Shown here one piece after another: positions 1 to 13,863 of a stretch of DNA of 64,000 bases. The stretch comes from Trifolium pratense (Eukaryota; Streptophyta; Magnoliopsida; Fabales; Fabaceae), in the NCBI RefSeq assembly GCF_020283565.1, contig NC_060061.1, positions 23,411,362-23,475,361 on the forward strand. The letters are read 5' to 3'. The notes beneath the pieces were generated by a model. That model was not told the origin of the DNA. It did not search any database and saw nothing but the letters and a program-made list of their open reading frames with translations. A program made the position numbers and the translations under genes. Positions within the stretch are counted from its first letter, which is position 1; each line of letters opens with the position of its first letter.

Positions 1-1190
1 CTTAACCGATCCATTCCGCTGTCGTAACCGTTTTGGTTCTGCATCTCAACCATCTTTTCCGGCGACTCTGCCACCACATTTGGCTTTCGCACCGGTACCG
101 GATAACTCATACGTTGCTTCTCACAAAGATATTTTCACCATGCTTTTTGATCCTCCTTCTTTTCTCGTGGTTTACTTCCATTGTTTGTCACTTGTGGAAG
201 AAATCGAAGGTGGAGAAGAGATTCTCGCCACTTCCACCACTTCGAAAATCACCGCAAGCATCTTCTCATGACCTTTTGATTGATTCAATTTGAGAGGCAG
301 AGGGGGTGATTTCAACTGCATCTACCTCTATTCTTGAATCCGTTACAGCATGTGATCAGTACAATTTTAGATTTGGTAATTCTCATCACTCAATTTTTTA
401 TCACTCAATTTTTTATCTCAAACCATTGATTCCAACAATAGATTCAGAAATTGATGCAAAAGAGGATTCAGAAACTGAAACCGAGGTTTTGAATTTCAAT
501 TTGCATTCTCAAACCTTGAAGAAACGCAATGCGATTTTAATTTTGGTAACTGCATTCAATCGAAGGAAGTTGCATCGAAATTGGAGAAATGCAATGCTTC
601 CATTCATTCTCTGAATCAGTCACGAATTTGAACGAGCCTTTTCCAAAATCAATGTATCTTGTGGTGAAGAATACTCGCCGCAATCATTCCAACATCGCCG
701 TCAAAATGTGTAGCTTGCTTCACCGCATCAACAACACCATTCTCGCCGTCGAAACTGTTTTGGATCCTGGCGGTGTAGTCAACACCATAACCTTGATATC
801 GTTCTCACCGTCAACCTTTTGTTTGATCATCGTGTTCGTTGTTGAATTTTCCGGTGAATTTGCCGTCATTGTGTTTGATCCTGGCGGGAATCGTCCCCAA
901 CTGCCATATTCACTTCAGAAGAAAGGCACACAAAGGTCAGTGATTCAGAATCTCCATTGTTCATCATTGACTCTGAACTTATTTGGTCTCTGAACACAAT
1001 TTACCTTCTGAACTCAATCTGGCTTCTAGTACACCTTCTGATACATCCATCCGTGTTCCTCATACAACTTCAAACCTTTGCATCTATCATCTTTTATTGG
1101 ATTTTATTGCAGTCTTGAGTTTGCAATTTCATTCATGTTTTGGAATTTATTTTGGGAGCAACTCTAAGAATTGAAATAGTTGATGCTAAT
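1..1190. other. Unrecognised moderately coding-like stretch
   Basis: This stretch is less AT-rich than its surroundings and has several short overlapping plus-strand open frames of 60 to 134 codons (33-293, 306-614, 589-993). None reads as a family I recognise and no single frame runs through the region. It may be the 3' part of a decayed gene or transposon that begins outside the window. Confidence 0.3.
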
Positions 1191-1940
1191 AGTTGAAGTT
1201 GTTTAATCATTTTTTTTATTCTATTTGGTTTCTTGTTCTTCAAACTCATACCAAGAATTCTCTTTCTATGAGTTTGAGGGAGGCTATTATAATTAGATCA
1301 TCTTTTTTAGTCTGAAAAAGGATGGAATATAAGTTTAATTTAATCGATTTAACCATGTTGTACATCATAAGCAACATGTTTAAATCAGAAAGCATAAACA
1401 AGAATTAAAAGCCACTAACCTCCGATCATTGCTTATGTCAGAAACTCCTTGTTGATGTTGCGATGGTTCTGTTTCGATATTCCGAACATTTACTAACTCA
1501 ACTCGATGGTGTAGTTTACTAAAGAGAGCAAGTAGGTTTGGTGACCAAGAAACACATTGAATACGTTCTATTTATAGAGTCTTGACCATCACAAGGTCTT
1601 GTTACGTATTGCATTTTTTTAGGGGCTGAATTTTAGCATCGTTAGTTATTATAGATGTGCATTAAATTTTAGGATAAGTGAGAAAAAGAGTGGACCATCT
1701 CAGCATGTTTTTTCTCCAAAAAATAAAAATAGTAATCCACAACGACTTAATCTGTGACTAAAAGATTGGATTAATAAATAGAAAAAACTAACATGGAATG
1801 GAACACCATACGCTAGTGCCTTCCTTCCTTCCTTCCTTCCAGCTTCCTTATCTAGTAACATCAAAATATGTTACACCGTCGTATTTCCATACTAAAGTCT
1901 TTCCTTTCCCATTATCTGGTGTTTGACCAACTAGCTACAC
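1191..1940. other. Intergenic, AT-rich, with a TTCC microsatellite
   Basis: No gene is visible. The only structure is a short run of about five TTCC units near 1819-1840. The end of the stretch leads into the upstream region of the HIPP gene. Confidence 0.5.
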
Positions 1941-1942
1941 GA

Positions 1943-2144
1943 CACGTGAAATGAAAACATTTTCATTACAAGACAAAAACAACCACCGACTTTGTTTAAG
2001 ATAATTACCGTTTTAAACCATATACATCCATCAACAATATGACACGTGGACGTGTCAGATTTATAATCCTTACTTTGTCGGAAACTTGTTTAGTACAAGT
2101 ATTTGTTTTTCTCTTTTTAGTCTTATAGATTATCTCTATAAATA
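1943..2144 (+). promoter_or_regulatory. HIPP promoter with G-box/ABRE cluster and TATA box
   Basis: Seen: CACGTG at 1943-1948, a second CACGTG at 2043-2048 followed at once by ACGTGTC (2050-2056), and a TATA-like CTATAAATA at 2136-2144, about 92 bp before the ATG at 2236. Known: two closely spaced ACGT-core elements are the classic arrangement for bZIP (ABF/AREB) binding in ABA and drought responses. Inference: the HIPP gene is stress inducible, which agrees with what is reported for HIPP26 in Arabidopsis. Confidence 0.6.
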
Positions 2145-2235
2145 TTGAATGTAACTTATGTAAGTATAGTAGTACTAGTAACAGCAAAGTTTATCACTTA
2201 TCAATTGTCAAAACTTCAAAAGCTTATACAACAAC

Positions 2236-3568
2236 ATGGGTGCTTTAGATCACATCTCTGATTTCTTTGACTGTTCTTATAGAAGCTCCAAATACAAGAA
2301 GAAGCTCAAGCAATTTCAGGTAACACAAATTTAATCATCTCTTTTTAACTTATGAATTCATATTGATTAATTGCATGCAGATACCACATCATCGATGATA
2401 GTTTATTTGAGATTAAACAGTCTAAATTTTTTAAGAAAATAATTAAAATTATTATTTAAAATTTGAACTGTTTGATTTTAATCCAACAATTATTATTGTA
2501 TTCATGCGATTAATTAGTACCTTTTGAATGTCATCAAGATTAAATAATCTCTATTTTAAGTTGGGTGTTTTGAATTAACATATTTTGCTAACATTGTGAC
2601 ATAAATTCAACAATCACCAATACTCTAACTTCATGAAAAACATAATTAAATACCTCAAGAATTTAGTAACCAGGGGCGAAGTTAGAGTTAGGTATATGCT
2701 AAGGAGGGTCGCGGCCTGTCCGATTAAATTTTTTTTATTAATAAGTATATATACATATTATTATTATGAAATTTTTTGGTGTTTATCTTGATTTTAAATA
2801 AAGGTGTGAATTGAAAGTGTTATCTTATTTGAGTTTATCTCTTATTTTGTATGTTACTAAAACATGTTAAGATTAACAATTTATTTATTTGCTTATAAAA
2901 AAAAACAATTTATTTATTTTTAGTCCATAAAATTTAAACTCTGTCGCGGTTCATTACATTTTTTGTTTGTTTTCACCACCATTTTTTTCCACTGTCTAGC
3001 TACTGTTATAATTATTTTTGGTGTTTATAATGTTTTTCCCACCGTCTAGCTACTGTTAGTAACTGCATTCAATTGAAATTCATATACATCTCATGATCTA
3101 AAATTAATTAATTTTAAGTATGTATGTAATAGTTAAAGTGAAGTGTGATTAATGAGTAAATTATGTTATCATACAATACAGACAGTGGAGGTGAAAGTGA
3201 AGATGGATTGTGAAGGTTGTGAGAGAAAAGTGAAGAAGTCAGTAGAAGGAATGAAAGGGGTAACACAAGTGGAAGTAGATCGTAAAGCAAACAAAGTAAC
3301 CGTTACAGGTTACGTGGAACCATCTAAGGTGGTAAATCGCATGTCTCATCGTACGGGTAAAAGAGTTGAGTTATGGCCTTATGTTCCATACGACGTCGTT
3401 GAACACCCCTATGCTCCTGGTGTTTATGATAAAAAAGCACCTTCTGGTTATGTTAGAAATGCTAATTATGATCCTAATGTTTCTAATCTTGCTCGTGCTA
3501 GTTCTGCTGAAGTTAGATATACTACTGCTTTTAGTGATGAAAATCCCACCGCATGTGTTGTTATGTGA
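2236..3568 (+). CDS. HIPP26-like: Heavy-metal-associated isoprenylated plant protein (HIPP26-like)
   Basis: Two coding exons, 2236-2319 and 3182-3568, joined in phase 0 across a GT-AG intron, give 156 residues. The N terminus (MGALDHISDFFDCS) is typical of the HIPP20-27 group. The HMA domain spans about residues 29-95 with the metal-binding motif MDCEGC (C38, C41). The protein ends in CVVM, a CaaX box, so C153 should be farnesylated and membrane- or nucleus-directed. Such proteins bind heavy metals and, for HIPP26, interact with the zinc-finger homeodomain factor ATHB29 in stress responses. Length fits the family (about 150). The first exon is only 28 codons, so the second exon alone would give a wrong start. 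The 862-bp intron holds transposon-like sequence near 2664-2760. Confidence 0.93.
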
Positions 3569-3814
3569 GGCCACACCTTTGTGATCAATATCATATAGTT
3601 TCTTTTATTTTCTTTTTAGTTGGTTTGCTTTTTCTATTATTGTAAATTAAATAGGATTAATTAAAGAGATATGAATGCTTTCTTTTCTTTTTTTATTGAA
3701 AAGAATGATTTCGTGTGTTGTCAATGGACATGTATTAGATTCTAGTTCTATGTCACGGTTAAGGTGGGCAAGTCTCTAATTTACCCATGATGGAAAATGT
3801 GTTTTTGATCTCCT

Positions 3815-4915
3815 ATATGTGTTTGGTTTAGTGGTGGTTAGAATTGAGTTTGGTAGAATTGAGTTTGACAGAATTGATTTTGGTTAAAAGTGAGTTGAGT
3901 ATAATTGATTTATCTTTGGATAATTTTATGTAAAAGTGATTCTTATCAATTTATGTTATTTGGATAGTTTGAATCAAAATTACTTTTAGATATGTAATGA
4001 CCAAAATGGGTTTTAGTTGTTATTAAAACTATATAATTCATTTATATTATAGATAACTATTTAAATTTAATAAAATAAATCAAAGATTAGTAAAAAAAAA
4101 AATATATTCAATAAAATCTGATAGTGTACAAAAAAAAAATGATATTTATTATTTTAAATGTATTATATATAAATATTTATTGAACACATTCTACCAAAAA
4201 ATTGCTTTTATAAATTAAATTCTAAATGAAAAGTGGTTTTTCTATTAAAAAAATAAATTAAATTTGGGTAATTTGGATGAAAATTACTTTTAAATGTATA
4301 AATTGCCAAAAGGTTTAACATAATACTAATGTAATATTAATTATAAAAAATCACAACACTTCAACCCAATGGTTTACTAGAAAAAAATACTGCAACCCAA
4401 TATTAAAAAAAAAAATCCATATTCATCATCTTTTTCTTTACTGTAAGACAAAAAAAAAATCATATTTTTCTCTAGAACCTTCAACACAATCACTATCTTT
4501 TTCTGCTGTTTCTCCTTCCCCCCATCTGTTGATATTCTTCTCTGTTGAAGAAATCGAGTCACTACCTTACCATAAAAAGCAAACTGGGATACCATGGAAG
4601 CAACATGTTCTTCCCTGCAACACCAATTTCTCCTCTTTACTTCTTCCTTATGAACAACATGTTGTTTTCAACTATGGCAGATCGATGCTTATAAAGGGTA
4701 ATAACGGAAAATGGCTTTGGGAAACAAAATTGAATTTTCAGAATCGATTCCATCAAACGTAGAAGCTCTGAATCCTAGCTTCAGGTCCACCGTGCGTTTG
4801 GGTTAGAATCGATTTACACGGATCCAAAACCAAACATGAATTTTTACGGTCAAACCGCGTTTGACTGCTCCAAACGCACGTTAGAGGTATTCTAACGCCA
4901 AACCAAACAGGCACA
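3815..4915. mobile_element. Non-autonomous TIR element, about 1.1 kb
   Basis: The left end reads GTTTGGTTTAGTGGTGGTTA and the right end, reverse complemented, reads GTTTGGTTTGGCGTTAGAAT, so the ends are inverted copies. Inside, a segment near 3950-4010 resembles one near 4265-4315. Short open frames around 4377-4762 match nothing known. The family (hAT, PIF or other) is not resolved because no clear target duplication was found. Confidence 0.5.
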
Positions 4916-5074
4916 TAGCATGTTTAAACCGGTTTTTATAAATTGATTTTTTTTTCCTAACAAATAAATATCAAAGTATGTGGCCAAAACTTTATCATTA
5001 TACCTATTAGTTCTCGAATCTCCACTATTATACCCATATGATTCATGAATATTGCAGGTTTATTGGAAATCAGA

Positions 5075-6060
5075 TCCAAAATAGTGGCTCAGGTTGTCAA
5101 AATATAGTTTTTAGGCAAAATTACACTACAGGTCATTTATTTTTTTTTGTAATAATTTGGTCCTTTATCATTTTTTTTTTGTAACATTTTGGTCCTTCTT
5201 ATTTATTTATAAAAAATAAAGGACCAAAGTGTTACAAATAAAAAAAGATAAAGGATCAAACTGTTACAAAAAAAGGACTAAAATGTTACAAATAAAAAAA
5301 TAAAGGACTAAAGTGTTATAAATAAAAAATAAAGGACTAAAGTGTTACAAAAAAAAGATAAAGGACTAAAGTGTTACAAAAAAAAATAAGATAAAGGACC
5401 TGTAGTGTAATTTTGCCTAGTTTTTATGTTAACTCGTTTGTCAAAATCTAGTTTTTACGTTAATTCGTTTTAGCTAGGTGGAATCGAAACTTAGATTCAT
5501 CTCGTAAATTCGTAGAGTTTATCTCATATTAAAATAAATATAGATAATATATATATTTTAACTTATTTAACTTTGAAAGCAATATAAAATTAATAATTTT
5601 ATTTTTAATTTAAGAGTTTAAGTGGTATGAGTAACAATAATTAAAGAAAATATGAAAAAATTAATATATTATTAATTTTAAATATTAGATAATTCAAACT
5701 TAATTAATTTTCTTTCATTCTCATTAGGTAAATATGATTATAGACATGAATTTTAATAACAAATAACCCAACAACTATATCCATCAATATTGTAAAGAAA
5801 TAATATTTCTCTCATTTTTTTCACATATTAAATATGACTCTTTGAATCATGCATATTAAATATTAACCCTTATTATATTTTCACAAAACCCCTATATATA
5901 TATATATAGAAATTGCTCGGTCGGACGTTATTTCGTCTATCTACAAAAAAATCATATTATATTTAAAATATAATTACTTTTTTTTTTATTCCACTTGTTT
6001 CCGTATTCCTTTTTGCATTGTTTATTTATCTTTTCTATATTTCGGAATGTGCATAAAGAT
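5075..6060. repeat. Dispersed repeat, copy 1 (partner at 20305-21230)
   Basis: The sequence from about 5420, with TTTTTACGTTAATTCGTTTT and the following 400 bp, recurs in the same orientation at about 20315-20700. Further on, TTGGAAACACACGAATACTA at 6073 matches TTGGAAACACACAAGTATTA near 21122. The copies are clearly diverged. No coding frame is present. Copy 1 is interrupted by the MITE at 5113-5418. Confidence 0.6.
5113..5418. mobile_element. MITE with internal tandem repeats
   Basis: The ends are near-perfect inverted repeats of about 22 bp: AGGCAAAATTACACTACAGG at 5113 and its complement at 5397-5418. The interior is built of roughly 25-bp tandem units around AAAGGACTAAAGTGTTACAA (about 5215-5395), with the left arm in the opposite orientation, so the whole folds back on itself. 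It has no coding capacity. Confidence 0.8.
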
Positions 6061-6063
6061 GGG

Positions 6064-6183
6064 TGACATTATTGGAAACACACGAATACTAAAAATTATT
6101 ATTTGTCTAACTCTTAATGTATTTGTTTCCTTTTATAAAGAAAAAAAATTCTCTTATTAGTATTCGTGTGTTCCCAGTAATGT
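6064..6183. mobile_element. Short foldback MITE
   Basis: About 27-bp inverted ends: ACATTATTGGAAACACACGA on the left and, on the right, the complement of ACATTACTGGGAACACACGA. The interior is about 65 bp of AT-rich DNA. It lies at the 3' end of dispersed repeat copy 1; the copy near 21.1 kb lacks the right arm. Confidence 0.65.
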
Positions 6184-6588
6184 CTCATATTTTTATATTC
6201 AATGCTGTAATTTTACTTTCTTTTATCAATATCGATTCAAAAAAAAAAACTGACTAACACTCCTCCTTTTTTATTTTATTTTATTTTATTTATAAAAAAA
6301 TTTGAAATTCTTTTAATCGGGTATACCGGTTGTAGGTTGGGTAAATTTTCTCTATAAATATATTTCGCTCCAATTTTTTACTTCATTTTGCTTCAATATT
6401 AGCCATCAACTAAGAAATAACAACATTCAGCTCCTAAACCACTTTTTGCATCCGTAACTCCTAAACCTAAACCCCGTTCCGCAAACAAAGTTCTAGTCCT
6501 CACCTGCTTTTAAAAAATAAATTTAACATAAAAAAAATACATAATAATGATAGGCATGTAGAATGAATATAATAATAAAATAGTTTAC

Positions 6589-7057
6589 CAACTTCTTCAT
6601 CAGATGATGATGAGCCAGAGTCTGATGAGAAGTCATCAGTATCAGAGCGTGAAGAACGATAGTCAATATCTTGTTCAGAATGGGAATCTGGATACACAAA
6701 ATTCTGAACAACAAAAACACAAAGATCAAGGAATCAATACTAAGTAAACAAGAAAGACTAAAAAGAAGAATCAAAAGAAACAATAGTATTTGAACAAAAA
6801 TCTGACCTACAAAAACACATAGATCAATGAATCAATAATGAGTAAACAACTGAAATTTGCGACGAAATCAAACGAATGAACTACAAAAACACATAGATTG
6901 ATGAATAAATACTAAGTAAACAAGTCAAATTTGCGGATCAAACGAAATAATAGATCGAAGAATCATAAAAATATTGAATAAGTAAGATCTACTAAGGATC
7001 AAAATTCGAATTCACAAAAAATATGAATGTACCATCAAAATCTTCATGATCTGCCAT
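6589..7057 (-). pseudogene. Possible gene fragment with acidic Ser/Asp-rich exon
   Basis: On the minus strand an exon-like block (6703 down to 6589, bounded by CAG and GTAAAC) encodes an acidic serine-rich segment including SDTDDFSSDSGSSSSDEE. An upstream block starting at 7057 encodes MADHEDFD before a GTAC donor at 7032. Joining these two blocks does not keep the reading frame, so either an exon is missing or this is a broken fragment. I do not recognise the family. Confidence 0.3.
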
Positions 7058-7318
7058 TTCGGAGCAAAAGAATGAATGCAAATGAGAAATTACATGAGTT
7101 TTACTACATCTCCGTTTTACTATCTCAATCAGAAACGCGGTGTCATTTTCAACAATAACATGAGTAAATCCTTATCTTCTTGTGACTTACAAGTTACAAT
7201 CATGTACACATACCCTAAATTTCAGCATCATGTAGAGTATTACAATCTAGACGCATTTAACGACGATGATCATAATCACAAAGTACACCACCTCAGCTCC
7301 CAACAAAATTCATAGACT

Positions 7319-7460
7319 TTTTTTTTTTTTTGTCAAGTAGCCTAGCGACTAGAATTTCACTTTTTTAAGGCGAAATAGTGAGAGTACCACGGTTCGAACC
7401 TAGGTCCCTGCATTTTACATGCAATAACCCACTCAACTGAGTTATGCTCAAGGGGACGCC
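7319..7460 (-). mobile_element. tRNA-derived SINE (minus strand)
   Basis: Read on the minus strand it has a tRNA-like head with an A-box-like CATAACTCAGTTGAG, a B box GGTTCGAACC, then the tail CTAGTCGCTAGGCTACTTGA and a poly(A). CATAGACT flanks it on both sides (7311-7318 and 7461-7468) as a target-site duplication. It shares its tail with the SINE at 36300-36431. Confidence 0.8.
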
Positions 7461-7707
7461 CATAGACTCTAATTTTTTTTTCTTTTATTAAAGACCGGAG
7501 AGATTACTATCTTAATAAAGAGGAAGTCTTGTATAAACACAAACATTTATGCACATATTTTAGGTACACACAAAAGTAAAAAAAAAATTAAATAAAAATA
7601 AATTTGTCACATCAATTAATACTATTTTATTTCTTTTCTCTTTATTTTTTTTTGCATGTTGTGAGTGTTGGTTGGCGAATAGCCTTTGAGCGAGTAAAGT
7701 CAATCCT

Positions 7708-8284
7708 AGGCATGGCAATAAAACTCATACTCGCGGGTACCCGCTCAAACCATACCCGTTTTGACGGGGAAAACCCGAGTTGACTGAGTTTGGGTTCGGG
7801 TTTGGTTTTCCCCGATTTCAAAAGATGGGTTTGGGGCGGGTAATGGGTACATTGATACCCACCCCGAACCCGCCCCGCTTATACTAAAAATTAGATTTCA
7901 TCTCTTTTAAATTAGAAACGTTTAAAAATCTCTTAAATTACATTCATATATTTAATTTTTATTTTTAATTTGAGTATTAAACAAACCATTTTCTTTATTT
8001 TTTTCTTTATTTAAAAAAAATATTGTTGAGAGAAAATAATTTTGGACATTTAACTTTTTTTTTAAATAAAATAATACTAAAATACAATCTAAATGCATGT
8101 GGAAAGAGGCGTAATGGGGATACCCGAAACCCGATGGGGATACCCGATCGCCGTTGGGTATGGGTTTGAGGTTATCATTTTTATCCCCGCTAGAATTTGG
8201 GATGAGTTTGGGGAAACCCGAACTTTATGGATTTGGGTTTGGGGAGGGCAAAACCCATCCCCGCCCTGCCCCATTGTCATGCCT
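7708..8284. mobile_element. GC-rich TIR element (hAT-like)
   Basis: The ends AGGCATGGCAAT and ATTGTCATGCCT are inverted copies, flanked by the direct repeat AATCCT (7702-7707 and 8285-8290). Arms of about 160 bp are rich in GGGTTTGGGG/ACCCGAAACCC and stand out from the AT-rich middle. The long open frames on both strands near 8089-8332 are products of this GC-rich inverted repeat and not genes. hAT is the likely family, but the duplication is shorter than the usual 8 bp. Confidence 0.65.
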
Positions 8285-8619
8285 AATCCTAGTTGTACGT
8301 ACCATAAAGTGCAAACTAGACTACACATCTAGATCAAGTTACCTTTCACGCCGTTCAACAAATAAAAGTTACTCTATAGGGGTAACAGACTCATCTTCCC
8401 TAAGAGCTCACATCGACGGGTGTCCATAAGTATTTCTCCTTGATCAAATATTTTAAAAGTCGCACCCTAATATATATTGTGAAATTAATTTAACTTTTTT
8501 TTACAGTTCATAATAAAAATTCTTAAAGCCAATGGTAAGTTTTTTTACAAATACAAAAATTGTATCTATTCTGGAAAGTCTTGAAAAATTGGCATCAATG
8601 GTTTTAGTGAGACTTTGAT

Positions 8620-8715
8620 TTTTTTTTTATTTACAAATGAGCTGAGAATCGAACTCAGGACCTTAAGTATACTACACAAATCCCTCACCACTAGACCAAA
8701 TCTAGTGGCTTATAT
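8620..8715 (-). mobile_element. SINE-like fragment (minus strand)
   Basis: On the minus strand, TGGTCTAGTGGTGAGG resembles a tRNA A box and GAGTTCGATTCTC a B box, with an oligo(A) tail about 20 bp after the B box. No target duplication was found, so the limits are approximate. Confidence 0.45.
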
Positions 8716-8894
8716 TTTTATTATTTTTAAGAATGAGAATATATCTTTTTTTCAAAAAAAAAAAGAAAGAGAAGATATATGCATCAAAAAGAAAAAAGAA
8801 TTTTGCAAAATATATCGGTGTAGGTAGTAATAGAAAATAAATATAGCAGAAGCCCAACCCAGCCCAATCTTGCAAAACCGCGCTTTTTCTTTCC

Positions 8895-8942
8895 ACTATA
8901 AAAGCTATGTTTCATTTCTCTCTCGAGTCACATTGGCGCGAA
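8895..8942 (+). promoter_or_regulatory. MSI-like gene core promoter with E2F site
   Basis: A TATA-like ACTATAAAAG lies near 8895-8904 and TTGGCGCGAA, a consensus E2F/DP site, at 8933-8942, 32 bp before the ATG at 8974. Known: plant histone-chaperone and replication genes are often E2F controlled. Inference: S-phase-linked expression. Confidence 0.6.
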
Positions 8943-8973
8943 CGAGGGCACAGAACTTTTGAGCAAAACAAAA

Positions 8974-11107
<2,134 letters not shown>

Positions 11108-11396
11108 AAGAAGGCTCAAAGGCAGATGCTTTGTTGTTCTGTTTGTATGATTTTAGACCATTTTATCTGTACCAGTTTTTTGTTGTGTGGAAGTATCGTG
11201 ATTGTTTAAACAATGATGGCATCATAGTATCATCCTCAGGAGCTTTCATAAGCAGAACAGATGTATCAAACTTATAATATTCTTGGTTTAGTAGCAATCT
11301 AAAGTAACATAGTTGGGGATAATAATAAGTTTGATATCTGAGTGTTTCAATAATGTCAATCCAACATTGTGCTTAAGCAAAACATTTTTTTGTAAG

Positions 11397-11985
11397 GATT
11401 TTAACTTAGAGGTGGGAGATTTGGTAGCGGCTAAGTTGCAGCCCTTTCAACCGAACTCTGTAGCTTTGAGAAAGAACCAAAAGTTAAACATGCTTTATTT
11501 TTGTCCATTCCCTATTATTGTAAAATTTGGTTCATACAAATTACAGCTTCCTTCAGTCTGCCAAAATCATCAATTTTGGCACATTTTTCGTAAGTAATTT
11601 GAAGTTACACAGCTGAGCTGAGGGACCATGTTTTTAGACAATTAAACATTGTCTTTAGGACACTCATTAGCATTTTCATTCTTTTTATACTGTTCACTAC
11701 TTTGAAAGAAAGACTCTACTAACAATTTTGGATTCTAGGACACTCATTAGTGACAGTGTACTTATTCCCCAAGTCCTAGTACAAGGACTGTCATTAGTGG
11801 CGGTGTACATATTCCCCAAGTCTCAGTACAATGGAGTGGCTTAGAATTGATTTCTAACTTAGAAATCCCTGAGGCCACTTGTAAAGAATTTGCATACATT
11901 CAATCCAACATAAAATTCCCAGCCTCAATTTTGAGAAGATTGCCTTTCTCGGGAAAGGTAATGGTATCAAGGGCACTGTCTATGG
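11397..11985 (+). pseudogene. Ty3/gypsy chromovirus relic (integrase end and chromodomain)
   Basis: The frame at about 11400-11597 reads FNLEVGDLVAAKLQPFQPNS and then SVALRKNQKLNMLYFCPFPI, the 'GD.V..KLQPYRQ...RY.GPF.I..KIG' block after the integrase core of gypsy elements. Further on, about 11830-11985, VQWSGLE, EATCKEFAYIQSN and LPFSGK-like pieces match the end of a chromodomain in other frames. Stops and frameshifts break it, and no LTR was identified. Confidence 0.65.
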
Positions 11986-13000
11986 TGCACAACTACATTG
12001 AGTTGTTTGGTTGAGAAATTCCACAAATCCTTACCATGTATTAGCATGTTATTTTTTTTTTCCTTGAGTTCACTATCATATGTTTGTTATTGTGGAAAAT
12101 TGCCTGCCTTCAAAGCGGGATAGTGACACTATCTATCTCTCGAAGTCCCACTACGACTATGCTCAAAGTTTTATACATTTATTGCGGCTGTCCGTATTGT
12201 GAAATGCGCATCCTTTAGTTTAACCAAAACATAAATATTGTGACGAGCTCGTCTTTCCCTGTTTCCTCAACATTAAGGTTCTGATGGTAGGTGAGAAAAA
12301 AGTTAGAGCACTAGCAAGAGAGAAGGATTTTGAGTGAGAATTGTTTTTGTTGAGCCATATCTCAGATCCAATCTAGCATACACTTTGCACAATACACAAC
12401 CATATTTGATGTAGTTGCATACCATAGATGACACCAGATAACAAGTCCAAAAGAGAAAACGAACATTGTGGCAAAGAAATCAGTTGGGACTTAGAGGAAT
12501 ATAAAGCTGGATGGTGAGTCAATTATAGGTTTGAGAATCAAGGAACCAAGGAGAGGGCGCATACCAAAAATAATGAGTCATTGACGTAACTTAACTCCGA
12601 TGTTGGAAAAATTAAGCAGCGTTCTCAATTGTTCTTGAAATTTTGGAATACCATTGAGTTGTTTTAAGAATTTTGTCCTATGATATGATCATAAAAGTTT
12701 ATTCATGAATGCCTCTTGTTGCTTTGGATGCTCAACATTTCCAGAATGCCTCCTTGTTCCTTTGGATGCTCAACATTCCCAGAACTAAACAGATCCAATC
12801 CAATCGAATTACAGTAAATTCAAAACATTTTATGATATAGGAAACTTTTTTTTTTTTTGTACTTTTTTGCCGTTTGAGAAATCAACATAAGGGTGATTAA
12901 TAAATCAATTATATCCCATAATTTAATATGAAAAATCTTGAGTAAAATAAAGTATACTGTATTTCAATATACCCAACGTGAACAGCGGCATTCTGATTGA
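11986..13000. other. Intergenic, with a 37-bp tandem duplication
   Basis: No gene is visible. Two adjacent copies of a unit starting GAATGCCTC and containing TTTGGATGCTCAACATT occupy 12707-12743 and 12744-12781. Other parts may be the decayed remainder of the gypsy relic. Confidence 0.5.
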
Positions 13001-13863
13001 AAGATACAATCACGCAAAGTTTTATTAATCATTCCAATCCCAAAAGTTAAACAAGAGGCTTTTTAATTACCAAAATCATTTCAAGACTTATTTCTCTAAG
13101 AACAGACAAGCAGATATGCTTCCCACATCTCACTTTAAGGTTCCATTGTCAACTGAAACAGCCAGAAGTGTTTTCAAACACAACAAAAGCCCGTATGGAC
13201 AATCTCCAGTTAGAAAACCACAGTTCCTTCTGGATACAAAATAGTCAACCCTTGTCCACCAAAATGCTAAAGACAGAGAAGCAATTTGTAAATCTATAAT
13301 ACTACTTTCCAGAAAAGCATATATGAAACAAAACAAAAATTCTGGCAACCATATAAGCCAATTTTATTATTGTTTTCACTCACGAGTTTATATTATACAA
13401 AATGACATTGGTGCCTCACCTGTCCACAGCACAAAGTACTGAAAGATGAAAACACGCCCCATCTTCCCCAAGTTCTGTAATCCAGAAATGTAAAATTTGC
13501 GAACTTAGAAAACTTGAATCAGTCAGCATAACAACATTTACCATGCCAGTTTAACTAGTTCACGCACAACCAAAAACACCAGGAAACTTAATTGCATAGG
13601 AAAGCACCAATTTGTCTCAGTAGTAAGATATGCTGACTACAGGTCAACTACTGTTTCTGCATAATAAACATTTATCAACTACTAATATTCCATGGTAGAA
13701 TAGCCATCAAAAAACATGATAGCGCAGCAGAGGGTCAAAAAGAGACAATGATTTTCAACAGTTACTCGATAGATTACTGATGCTGCAGCTGGTAGCAAGT
13801 TATTTGCGGGATATATTACCATGGCAACAACAAAAGGTTGAAAACCACCAGCTTATTTATTCT

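Noticed and set aside
8089..8429. Overlapping 79-91-codon open frames on both strands
   Set aside because: They lie in the GC-rich inverted arm of a TIR element and have no family resemblance.
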